A stretch of 64,000 nt of DNA, from assembly GCF_963662255.1 (NCBI RefSeq), contig NC_085047.1, positions 20,060,258-20,124,257 of the forward strand. Direction: 5' to 3'. Under the pieces are notes generated by a model. It had not been told where the DNA came from, did not search any database, and saw nothing but the letters and a program-made list of their open reading frames with translations. Shown one piece after another: positions 10,801-21,500 of this stretch; the stretch's first letter is position 1, and each line of letters opens with the position of its first letter. The stretch is from Cinclus cinclus (lineage: Eukaryota > Chordata > Aves > Passeriformes > Cinclidae). The position numbers were made by a program, and so were the translations under genes.

Positions 10801-11510
10801 GTGCTTTCTCAGCTGGGGTAGCAAGGGAGTCTGCCTTATGATTCCTTTCTGCGATTTCGCCTGGCAGATCGGTGTGTGATATTACATGCATCACATAGAA
10901 TGGATGCTCTCAGTGCAAAACTAAATAAATTAGTTTGGAGAGCAACCTGAAGAGCTGCTCGTTCTCGATGTGCTTGAGAACTGCCTGCTCTGCTCTGGAT
11001 ACCACCCCAGCTACATAGGCTGAGTCAGTTACCAAATAAATTGGCTCCGAGAATTTCTCAAAAGCTCTCACAACTGCGACCAGGTCAGCTATCTGGGGCA
11101 ACCCCTCCACAAATTCAACATCAGCTTCCCAATTTTGAGTTTGTGGATTTCTCCAAGTCATCACCAACTTGTGGGATGCTCCAGAAACATCAGTGAACAC
11201 TGTGAGAGCTTTGAGCTGCTATGGCTCCTTTTCTCACAAGGAATGAGGTGGAATTCCTCATTAAACAGTTTGTGAGATGGGGCATGGACTGATATTTATC
11301 CACTGTAGCTATCCAGAGATAACTGCAGGTTGGCATTGCTCTGGAGCAGGTGCTCAAATATTTCTTTGGTCCATTTCTCGGGACAGTTCTTTCCCTCCTT
11401 TGAAAGCTTGATGGGCAGATGAATACATGCAAAGCCACAAACAGCCAGGTCACGCAGTTGTACCCTTGCCTTTTGAATTAGTTTAGCCTTCAGTTCTTGT
11501 GACTTGGTGA
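10800..11510 (-). pseudogene. Broken pol: RT connection and RNase H
   Basis: The RT end or connection region (about 11510-11215) is in several frames. RNase H starts at about 11200 with VFTDVSGASH, which holds the first catalytic Asp. The second acidic position reads D in LPQIADLVAV, where most family members have Glu. VTDSAYVAG carries the third, and HVISHTDLPGEIAERNHKADSLA (about 10890-10820) the last His and Asp. A stop interrupts the reading at about 10910. RNase H removes viral RNA during reverse transcription. Apart from the Glu-to-Asp change the active-site set is visible, but the protein is split. Confidence 0.8.
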
Positions 11511-11519
11511 TAGTCTTGG

Positions 11520-11660
11520 ATCTTTGATGGGAGAGGGAGACCCACCCTATGATTAAGAGTCAATCTTTCTGCCCTTTGATCCACTGGAATATCAAACCGT
11601 GCAGGTGTGGCAGCTTTCCCACTGCATTTATATCTTTGTGCACAATTATATCAGTTGTGG
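11520..11660 (-). pseudogene. dUTPase-like fragment at an internal deletion
   Basis: Downstream of the nucleocapsid, a short minus-strand segment (ATPARFDIPVDQRAERLTL, about 11612-11556) resembles the beginning of the dUTPase that many betaretroviruses carry in the gag-pro region. It runs within some 40-60 bases into sequence of the RT connection. The rest of dUTPase, the protease active site and the RT fingers and palm with its catalytic aspartates are not found. The dUTPase call is by resemblance only. Confidence 0.4.
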
Positions 11661-11689
11661 GTATGCACTTGAAATTTAGTTTTTTTGTT

Positions 11690-13096
11690 TGTTGAGTTTG
11701 TTTTGTTGCTGGTTTTGTGGACAGTCTCTGGCAAAGTGTCCTGGCTTTCTGCATTGGCAGGAGATGATGTGCTGAAGCTGCTCTGGTGTCATGGGCTGCT
11801 TCTTCGCTCCTGATGTTACAACTGCTGCAGTCCTTGGGTTTGCCAGTCCCAGCTTTCTTTCTGGTCCACTGACCAGTTCTGCTTTCTTGGTACAGGCCAC
11901 TATCATCTGTGCTAGAGTTGGTGAAGGATCTAGAGGCAGGTCCAGGATCAACCCTGCCACAGGCTGCATTAGCATTTCTCTGGGCCATCTCCTTAATGAG
12001 TTCTGTTTGTGTTATTGGACCCTCCACTTGCCTTTGTATCTGTTCCCAAAGGCGATCAATAAACTGTAAAAATGGCTAAGAGGCAAACTGTTTAATATTG
12101 ATACAACTACCCATGGTTTCTGAAGTGGGCAGCTGGTTAAAAATCTTTTCTGCTACTTCACAGATTTTATCTAGAATAAATTTTGTTAGTACCTGAGCTT
12201 GATCTTCAGGATTAGCCCACTCCCCTTCACTGCATAGATGTTCATAGCTGACATCAATTGCTCCCTGGCTGCTTTGTCTAAGTTCTTTTAGGAGTCCTTT
12301 CAGAGATCTCTTCCAAGTGTTTTTCCACAGATCAAACTCTGAGGGGCTTAGGAGACACTTGAAAAGATCTCAAAGACCAGTTGGGACTAATTCATTGGAT
12401 GTTAGGGTAGCTTTCATCATCCATTAAAGATTCCACTATTAAGGCCAAATTCTTTTTGAATTCTGCAGAGCTCTCTCTTGCTTTGGTACGACATGGGTTG
12501 GAATTGTTTAATTTCATTTCTCCTTCCTGTAAATATAACAGGAGCAACTGATGGTATGGTTTCTAGTTCCCAGTTCTGATCCCCGGGTTCCTGATTCCCA
12601 GTGTTTCCCCCCACGCCCCCACCCCCCGAGGCAGCCGGGAGCAGGGCCGGGTCCGGGGTACTGGGGGAGACATGCGGGTCCCGGGAAAACCACGGCTATG
12701 TTGGGCTTCCTGCACATTGTGGGGAGACCTGCGTGTCCCCTCCAATTCAGGGGCAGAGGGAGAGAGAGGAGAAGGGGTAGGGGAAGTCACAGGGGTTTCC
12801 TGTGTCTGTCTTTTCAGTTCTCTCTTAATCAGTTCTTTGGGAATTTTCAGGAATATTGGGGGCAACTGAGAAAGTGTTCCCCCTCCAGTTTCTATTTTTG
12901 ATGATAAAAGATCCCCAATTTTGTCCCAAGAAGAGCTCAAATTTACGTTCTGCAGGGTAAACGGAGGGAACTGAATAGATAGCCAACACACAAAATGCTT
13001 TAAATGTTTTTTAGAGGTTTTAACATTTGCACTATGCAAAATTTCCCGAAATTGGGAATATAAACTCCTCTGTTGCACAGAAAGCTGATAGCCCAT
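11690..13096 (-). pseudogene. Broken gag (matrix, proline-rich linker, capsid, nucleocapsid)
   Basis: The reading begins at 13096 with M-G, suiting N-terminal myristoylation, and an LYSQFREIL matrix-type helix follows. Matrix and a proline-rich linker stay open to 12563. A frameshift leads to capsid (about 12500-11850), where LWKNTW and the major homology region can be recognised. The homology region carries a TAG stop at 12078-12076, just before P-F-L-Q-F-I-D-R, at the position where the family has Glu. Another stop, TGA, lies near 12368 and may come from CpG decay of an Arg codon. The nucleocapsid keeps one zinc knuckle, CQCRKPGHFARDC (about 11760-11722), with only one residue between the first two cysteines instead of two. 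Gag would form the particle; this copy cannot. Confidence 0.8.
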
Positions 13097-13542
13097 ACTG
13101 ATAATGCAAACTACACAAGCAATCTACCTTTCTTTGCAGTCAGAAAAAATGGAAAACAGGCAGCTGTTCCCCCAAACCTCAAGTTAGAAGGGGCCACGCG
13201 CCAGCTCTGCTGCCGCCCACGTGGTCTGGCCAACCCTGCCCTCTCTGCCATGACGGCAGCCACACAACCCCCAGTAACTGGGGTCTTTTTCAGGGTCCCC
13301 GCCTGCTGCAAGGGTTATTCACCCCTTTCCTGGAGGCTTGGGTTGTCCAAACTGCTGCAAAAGTCCTTTGTCCCGGACGCATCCTGGGCTTAGAATGAGC
13401 TACCAGTCCAACCCTTCTCAGCAGAATTTGCGCAGAAAGCAATTTTATGCTGGAAAGGTAGCTGAGCAATCCAAAAGGCTTAATGAATCCCTAGATAGGA
13501 CTCCAGCCAGTGCATGAGGCTCTCAAAGTTCTGTGAAAAACC

Positions 13543-13560
13543 CTCACATTGGAGCATCAG
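13543..13560 (-). other. Primer-binding-site region, tRNA-Met-like
   Basis: Two bases inside the 5' LTR, the minus strand reads TGATGCTCCAATGTGAGG. This resembles the complement of the 3' end of elongator tRNA-Met (TGGTGCCCCGTGTGAGG), with a few substitutions and one extra base. Position is right; the match is imperfect, so the primer assignment is an inference. Confidence 0.35.
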
Positions 13561-13561
13561 A

Positions 13562-13915
13562 TGCGGAATCCCCCTAGTCTCTCTGACCTGCCTCGGCTAG
13601 CTCCGGGTCAGAGATGAGGGGGTTTTCCAACATGGACAAAGATAAAAGACCAAAGGAGGCTCTCCTTCCTGGGATAATCCAAGTTTATTGTCCTGAAGGG
13701 TTTCAGGGCGAGAAAGGGATCATGGGAAATGCAGGACTTTTTCAAACCTTGGTAAAGGGCAGAGGAACCCCGGGTCACAGCTGATCAGGGCTGGCCGGTG
13801 GGGGGAAACGGGGATGGGTTAAGGAGAGAGATAAACCATGCTACAGAACATGAGAAGGGGAAACAGAACAAACCATTTTCAGTGCAATATAAAACCATGA
13901 ATGTGCAATACAACA
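13562..13915 (-). repeat. 5' LTR of the class II provirus (354 bp)
   Basis: Read on the minus strand it begins TGTTGTATTGCAC and ends ATTCCGCA, so it has TG...CA ends. It contains AATAAA (complement of 13684-13689), which places the U3/R region at the high-coordinate side. It differs from its partner at about 8 substitutions and one 1-base indel over 355 positions by eye. The outer flank TTGTCT (13916-13921) is one copy of the target duplication. Confidence 0.85.
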
Positions 13916-16084
13916 TTGTCTGTATTTTTTTATCTTAATCTTTCTTACTCTGGGAAGGTATTTAGAACCCATTAAAAGTGTGAACATAGAACAGCTATGA
14001 GATTTGCATAAAAAGATATTTTCTCCAATCTACTCATCTTCCACCCCAACACTGCAGATTTTTTTATTTAGTGCATTAATATATAATGACAATATATTAG
14101 TGCATTTAAGACTATTACCATCCACAGTACACTTGAATTCAAACCAGATGAAACATGGAAGAACAGTCCATGGAATAAAACTATTTTGAAACACTTGGTT
14201 TATCATAACTTTCTGAGGACCAATGTGCCATTTTTTGGTCTGATTATCTAAGAAAATGAAGCTGCTTTGAGCATATATTTTGCTTACATTGTTGTCCATA
14301 AATGTTCTTTATGCTGCCGTAACACTAAGATTCTGTAAACGTCCTAGGAGAAAGTAGCAGAGAGAAATTGTTATATGCATGCTATGTTTTGAATCCCATA
14401 CTAATTTTTTAACTAAGTATTTTAGGAGAAAAAAGAAAGAAACAAGTGGCACATTTCATTTCTGCCTTCAAAAGTTTAGCTCACTGCTTTCTGGCCTCAT
14501 GATTAGGGAGAAAGGAAATAATTGCTCCCCATACATCTTTACTACTCCACTACTGATTCATGTATCTTTAGTGTAGCAGCCTTCAGCTGCTGCTTCCTCT
14601 GTTGAAATGTTTTGTGTGGGGTTTTGTTTTTTTGTTTGTTTGTTTTGGGGTTTTTTTTGGTTGGCTTATTTACTCATTTATATTGAAATTTATTTCTTCT
14701 TCATGTGGAATTGACTTCTAAACTTTGTCCACTGTTGCTTCTTTCATCTTTTCAGTTCTGCCATCTCCTTTTTATTGAGTCTGGGGCATGGGGCAGAGAT
14801 AGCTGCATCAGTTGTACATTCTGTGCTTTATACGGTGCTTAGGCACAGTGATGTTTTTTATTGTCTCTTTCTTAATGATTTTTATTCATCCAGTCATCCT
14901 TTTTTTTTGCTGATTTGTGTAGCTAGGTCATCAGCACATTTTGTACCATTACAATTTCTTTCTCTTTTCCAAAACTTATACTTGTGTTTTAAGGAGCACA
15001 AGCTGAAGGACAGTTTTACAGATAATATTCTCTAAGTAGATAAAAGTAGATATCAAGGTATTAAATCTTTTCATTTGGTATTAATGGTGTACAGTTTTTA
15101 CCTTGTGTATTTAAATTTGTAATCAAATTAGTCTAATTCCTGTTTGCCATGTTACTTTCATTCTGGTTTAATTCAGTATTTTTTCAGTCCTTACAAATAG
15201 GCAAGACAAAAAAACCTTAGTAATGAATGTGCTCTTTTTAAAGACAGTTTAAAAGTTCATGTGAGTGTTGGCTTTTCTTGGGATCACTATTTTGGCATGC
15301 TGTGAAGGGAAGTGGTGCTTGAGGAAGTTGTGAGCATTTGAACACAGTGTACTCAGTCAGGAGGGCTGTGGTTCATGAGACACACATTGCACGTGCCTCT
15401 GGGAATTTGTGGGTTTTCCATTTGTAGTAATAGCTCTTTGTTTAATGGCACCTTCTCCCAGCTGTGAACCTAGGGGGTGCTGGCTGATGAGTAATGACTG
15501 GATATCAAGTGCAGGGCTTGGCCAGGAGAGACGACTGGGATCTCAGCTTGGTTTGTGTGATCTGATTTAAGAAAAATTGTGAATAGCATATTCCAAAACA
15601 TGTTTGAATGTATTTTAGAAGGGCTGGCTCACCGTGTTGAGGTCTGAAGATGCAAAGAAGTCCAAGTTATCACCAAGATTTTGACACTGAGTGTTCAACT
15701 CACTACTGCGTTAGGTAATATGCCATCCCCTTGCCCTCCTAAGCAACACCTAGAACACCGTTCTGATTTTTTTATGAAATAAACTTTTCAGTGCATGTTT
15801 GCAGATTGTTCAAAAACTGAATACTTCTTGTCAGGGCAGAACATTCAGAAACTGATGTTATGGCTTCAGTAAGTAAATAGTTTGGAATTTGTAGTATCTT
15901 CATCACCACCACACTGATTTTCACAACAGAAGAATGGGAAGAGGGTATTCCAAAACACTCCTGAGGAGGAAAACATGTTTAGGAATAGAAATTCTATGTT
16001 GTCATTACAGGCCTTACATGATGGGGAAACTGGGGACAGAGGAGTGGCTTCACCTGCAAATGCAAGAGGCTTTGGCCTGAGGCC

Positions 16085-16520
16085 ATGGGAGGCAGCATGC
16101 TAATGTGGTCATTCTATATTAGGCCACGTTTCTGGTTCTTGCTCTGGGTTGGCTCGGAACTGGTCACTTTTAAGGGCATGCTCCTAGCTCACATTCATGA
16201 TTGGACCTTTGCCCTCAGATACTTGTATGTATTGTTAGGTTTGCCATGCCCCTGGGTCTTTGGAGGTTGTCCCTTGTACCATGCAGTTCTCTACGTTTGT
16301 TATTTAATCCATTAAAGCTCTTTGTTTTTCTGCAGCTCCATTGTTCTATCTCTCTATATTTATGCCACAGATTCCCCATCTGGTCCAGCCTGAGTATCAC
16401 TACCTGCTGGCAGTGATAACGCTGCACTTCAGTAACTGGCCATTTCTCCTGCTGATGTGGTTAAGACTTTGTCTTAGTAACATCAGACGGACTCACTTCA
16501 AGACAGTTTCAGCTGCTCTG
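16085..16520 (+). repeat. Possible decayed LTR-like repeat
   Basis: This stretch is less AT-rich than its surroundings. It carries ATTAAA at 16311-16316 followed by TCTTTGTTTTTCTGCAGCTC, an arrangement reminiscent of an LTR polyadenylation region. No clear TG...CA ends or target duplication were found. It could equally be unique sequence. Confidence 0.22.
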
Positions 16521-17441
16521 TGAGCAGCAGAGATTTTCATTCCCAAACCTATTTTCCCACTATCAGTAAAATGTGGTAGAATTTCAGTTTACTCCTTTGG
16601 TTTCTAGAATTGCAGTTTCTTCTTGCAATAGCCTGAATGTTCTAGATGCTGAAGGATGCCTATTTAATATGTTGCCAATATACTCCTCTTATAATAAAAT
16701 ATAGGTTAATTAATTCATATCAATATTCAGGACTGACATATGATATTGTTCATGATTGTTTCATTGTCTCAGGATTGCATCAGTTCTATTTCACTGCTCT
16801 GTGGCTGGAAGATTTGATTCTAGTTAAATGAAAGTTAAAGAGATTTTGTCTACCAAAAATTAACTGCTTGCACAGCTGACAGTTGTTTTTCCTTCTTCTA
16901 AACCACTCAAACATCTTATCAACTTAAAACCGAAAGTATATAAATGTAGTGAATACCCAGAAGTTGTAAGTGGAAGGCTCTAGTGTCTTAAAGAGTCTTT
17001 TCTATATTACAGAGACCAAATCAAATCCTGATCATCCTCCCTTTCTTTATCCCTCTGTCAAGAAAGAGACGCCTTTAAATGAAACTCCTTTTGTTTGGTT
17101 CGTTACATGTTTTTTTCTTGTAATGTACCTGCACCTAAATTCTAGCTGGTGCCAAATCAGACAAAAGTGCAAGCTATTTACACGAATTCAGGATGTTGTC
17201 GGCACTCACTAACTGTCACTAACATTTTATCTAAAGTCAAAAAACTATCATCATCATTGATCATCACCTGTGTGTCTTGAAAAATATAATTGGAGAGGAC
17301 GGGGAAACATCTTGTTGGTTTTGCAATTCGGCAAGGGACATCCATGTAAAATATTCAGGAGTGAAAACAAAAGGTTTCAGGAGGGACAAGTAAAATGTTT
17401 CTAATGTGGAAATACTTATGTTATGAGAGAAAATCATTATG

Positions 17442-17464
17442 CCCCCCCCCCCCCCTTCCCCCCA
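17442..17464. repeat. C-homopolymer, C14-TT-C7
   Basis: Fourteen C, two T and seven C in a row. Such a run can form i-motif or G-quadruplex structures, and its length is likely to vary or be mis-assembled. Confidence 0.95.
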
Positions 17465-20400
17465 AATAAAATTATTCTAACAGAAAGCTTGAAAGCAGAA
17501 ATGAAGATACAGGCATAATCTGTTAAATAAGTACTCACTCTGTCCTGCCATCTCTTGAGGAAGTGACTTTAAATGGTGTAAATTTTGCCCTGGATCTGGG
17601 CCTGACTTCAGATTTGTTTTTTGTTGCTGAGGAGCAAGGACACTTGGGTTAGGAAAGTTGTTGGACAGCTGAAACCTTGTAGAAATGGAAAAAGTATAAA
17701 TAATTGAAAAACTGCTCAGCCTAATTCAGCAAACTGTGACATTAACTAGTATTCTTTTGCCAGTAAAAGCTATGTCCACATTAGGATATTTTGGAACTAT
17801 AGCTAGGCCAAATATTGTGCATCTGAGTCTTCACCACAGCAGAAAGAATGACTTCCACATTTTCTCCTCTAGTTGCACTGCTGGAGGAAAACAGTGCAAA
17901 AGATTATCTAAATATAAAAACCTCAAAAAATCAACTGGAGTAACTGTCAATTGTTCTTTACATAGAAAATAAATTGTGTTATCACAAATGGATCTGGATG
18001 AGCTTTCAAGCACCTCCTGCTTGCCTCAGGCTGATCAAATCACCAGGCAATTGTCCAAGCAAAGCATAGCAGGCTTGATAACTCTGCCTGGAGTTGAAAG
18101 GGAAGGAGTAAACAATGACATTTTTATTCTGGAAAGTGCTTGGTCTCTGCCAAAAGGTTCTTTCATTCCCCATGTGGAAATTGTATAGCAATGGAATTAT
18201 GTTGTCAGGGCTTTAATCTCTGAACTGAAGGATTATTCTAGCAATTTACCCTTCTTACTTTAGGACTGAAGCTGTGGGTACTGTCATAAAATATTTGTGG
18301 GTGGAGATTTGTAGCTTTCTGCTAACAGCACTGGTGTGAAAAGCTCTCTGCCCACTCCACTGTGGTTTATAAGACATGCTAGCAGCTGCAGTGGTGATGA
18401 GGAAAATTAACTGGAATCCTGCTACCTGTATTTAAGAGAGAATAATCATGTGCAACTAGATACAATTCGTATTAATAATTCAAATTAAATAAGTGAAAAA
18501 ATTCAAACAACACCCTTATAATCAAATGGTTGTTGTATATACATGGTTTGTGTTTCACATGTGGTTACTGAAGACAAAACTGTTAAAAGCTGAGGCAAGC
18601 TAAAAGGAGGAAAGCCCTATTGAACCAAGCCTAGACCTGAAGAGAAGTAAGTTTTCCCTAAGAAAGTGGTTATTGGTGTACCTATGTACATGTGTAATTA
18701 TATTTGGATAAATAGTTGTGTTTATTTGGGATTTTAAAACATTCGTTGTTATTCTTGGGCATAGTATCTTTCCAGAATAATGTAATTTTCTGAATAAGCA
18801 TGTGAACTATGCATATTAAAGCAGAGGCCAATTTTTTTGGCAGAAGTGATTGCTCCATGGTTTAACCTCGGCCTGAATATTTTGGCTTTGTCAGAGTACT
18901 GGGAACCAAAGAGTTTCCCAATAAATTTTAGTTGTTTTGGGTGTTCCTACAGACATTTTTATATGAAAACTTTCTCTAGGTTAGTTTGGATATGTAGCTC
19001 CTCCCCTCCAAACTAGCTGAATCCAGGACTCTCTAGTATGTGAATGGCACTGATTTACAGGACTGCTACTGCCTCTACAACGAGCAGAAAAAAAGTCATA
19101 GTGTTTTCAATTAATGATACATATAGCTCACCTGCTGAGGACTTTCCATGATATTTCTATATTTCCATGATATTTCTAATATCATGCCGTCTGTGTCACA
19201 TGAACAAAACTAAAAATTTTCCCGAAGCAAAATATATTTTATCTCATACAAAATGTATGCAAATAGCTGGGAATAATTGTGAATATATTATAAGCTGTTT
19301 TCCTTCTGTCATAGGTATTAGTTAAAAAAATACGAAAGATGAGGAAGTATTGGGGTTTGCAGTTTAACAAGCATCATAAAAGACAAACTAACAAATCCCT
19401 AAAATAGGTAGACAAAAGGAGACAAAAGATGTCTTCTATGAATCTGTTTTACTTGGAGATCAGATAAATTTACTCACTTTAAAATTATTCTATTGAAACA
19501 TGGCTTTTCCAAATTTGCCATGCATGGTCATTAAAACAAAATAAATGAACACCTTTTCTATGTTATTTGAAGACTTTGTTTCCATATCTTGCTGGTTTTT
19601 AAGTGTTTGTAGTTAGCAAGCCTGAAAATAAACTTTGAAAGAAGCAAATCTCTTTCATCTCTTTGTCAAAAGGAGCCCAAGCTTCCAAGACAAAAACACT
19701 AACCTCAGTATGCACTTTTATTTAAGGTCTTCCTCTTAGTTATTTTGCCATTTTTAAAACTTGTTCTCTGTGCAAATCTTTGCACAGACTAAGGTCTTGT
19801 TGATCATCAGAATTCCAATACACAAATGCAGCCAGAATGCGGGGACTTCTCATTGACCAGCTCATTTTGAATCTTGTTTTTTAAGGATTGCAGCTTTTTG
19901 TAGACTTGACCAAACCAAAATTTGTTTTAATATGTGGGAAGCTATTTGAATACTACTCAAATGTGGGTTTTTGTGACGTGAATTTCTTCTCCACTTCAAT
20001 ATACCTTTTCTCTCAGAGTTTTATATCTGATAGTGAATAATATTTTTAGATTGTATCTGAGTCAAATGTTTGAGTAGGAGTTTTTATTCACTGGATAGAA
20101 GAGTAGTTTCATGTTAGACTAAACAAGATATGGTGACAGAGCAGCCAAATACGCATTCAGCAATGTCAGCAAAACAGTGAATTTTGTTTTTCCATCCTCT
20201 GCTTTGCAGTCAAACTTCAGCAGTATTATTTAATCTGTGTAATAAAGATCATCTTGGTATTTGAACTTGCAGTGTTTTAGTGAAGTGCCTGCTCCTTGCA
20301 GGATAATCAGCATGGCCAGACTTTCCAACTACACCAATACTTTTGTTGAATCTTTTAGAGTTCATCAAGAACAATGTTTTCAGAGAAGAAACATAATTTG

Positions 20401-21482
20401 TATGTTACTAACTTGAGTGCTGTCCATGACTATTTTAAATACTTGGTTTGGTTTGACTCTGTCTTGCTAAGTGTTCTTTCCTTACTTTTCATCTGGCTTG
20501 GTTTACTTGCAGAAGGAGGGAGTGTCAGATGCATTTGCTAAGGAAAAATAAATCTACCTGAGCACAATATACAGGGGTTTTTTCCAATTCTCAACTTTTA
20601 GGCAGTGCAGTTGTTATCCATTCTTGCATCAAGAAGATACACAAATGAATTCCCTTGCTTTTGACAATTCTTACCACCTAAGGATGGTGATTCTAAATAC
20701 TGTAGGCACTGTGCATGATTAAGCTGTGCGTTTCAGGATTGTGCAAGCAGATAAGTCTGATGTTTTGCCCTAAGTATGTTCATAAAAATAGAATTTCTAG
20801 AATAATTTCCAGTAAGCTAAAATTTCCTGACTTTTACTGTTGCAATGCCAAATTAATTTAGCCTAAGATAAGTAAAAAGACCACACGTGACCGTCTAAAA
20901 AAATTCCTTGTGGCTTAGTTGTCAATGATCTTAACTAAGACACTGGTATTTACTTGTAGGCTGACAAAATAATTCTCTTGTGATAATTGAGCCCACACTG
21001 GAAATTTAGGAAAGCATAAATTTTATTTTTAAATAGAATTTGTATAACATATCACTGAGTAAATGTTCATGAGCTTGGACAGGCATCACTTTTTTTCATG
21101 ACTGCATAACAGTAAGTTTTGTTGGTGATGCTGCTTATTGAAGCTGGTTTTATTTGGAAGGACTGATTACTATTCTCGTATTCTGTAAGAAGAGGAGAGG
21201 ATATTTCTGTAGTTCCAACCTAGGAAAACACTGCTTCCTTTCTCTGTATGTGGTATATTTAAAACTGGTTAGAATATGGATGTCTCATTGGAAATGCATA
21301 TATTTAATGTATATGAGAGGAGAAGGAAGTGATCGAGCAGGAAAGGACAATTGTGTAATTCACAGAAAAGATCAGTGAAGATTTTATATAGAGTTTTTTG
21401 ATTGTTTGGCTGCCAGTGGGGGGATGCTTAACATGGTAAGAGCCATCTAGTCTGTTTTTTTCTTTTTGGCATTCTTCCCACC

Positions 21483-21500
21483 AGAGAGAGAGAGAGAGAG
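21483..21500. repeat. (AG)9 microsatellite
   Basis: A perfect AG dinucleotide run of nine units. Confidence 0.95.

Larger units (their letters stand above)
9345..13915 (-). mobile_element. Class II (betaretrovirus-like) provirus, internally deleted and env-less
   Basis: The element has two direct-repeat LTRs (9345-9699 and 13562-13915), inside-facing signals and a probable 6-bp target duplication. Read on the minus strand the order is 5' LTR, primer-binding-site region, gag (matrix, proline-rich linker, capsid, nucleocapsid), a short dUTPase-like piece, RT connection, RNase H, integrase, polypurine tract, 3' LTR. Protease and most of RT are gone, and nothing env-like lies between integrase and the 3' LTR. 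The 6-bp duplication, the matrix type and the RNase H and integrase features fit class II (ERVK-like) elements. It is antisense to the host exon. The LTRs are about 98% identical, so the insertion is fairly recent, but all genes are broken. Confidence 0.88.

Noticed and set aside
11791..12901. + strand frames across the class II gag
   Set aside because: Antisense shadows of gag, which is on the minus strand.
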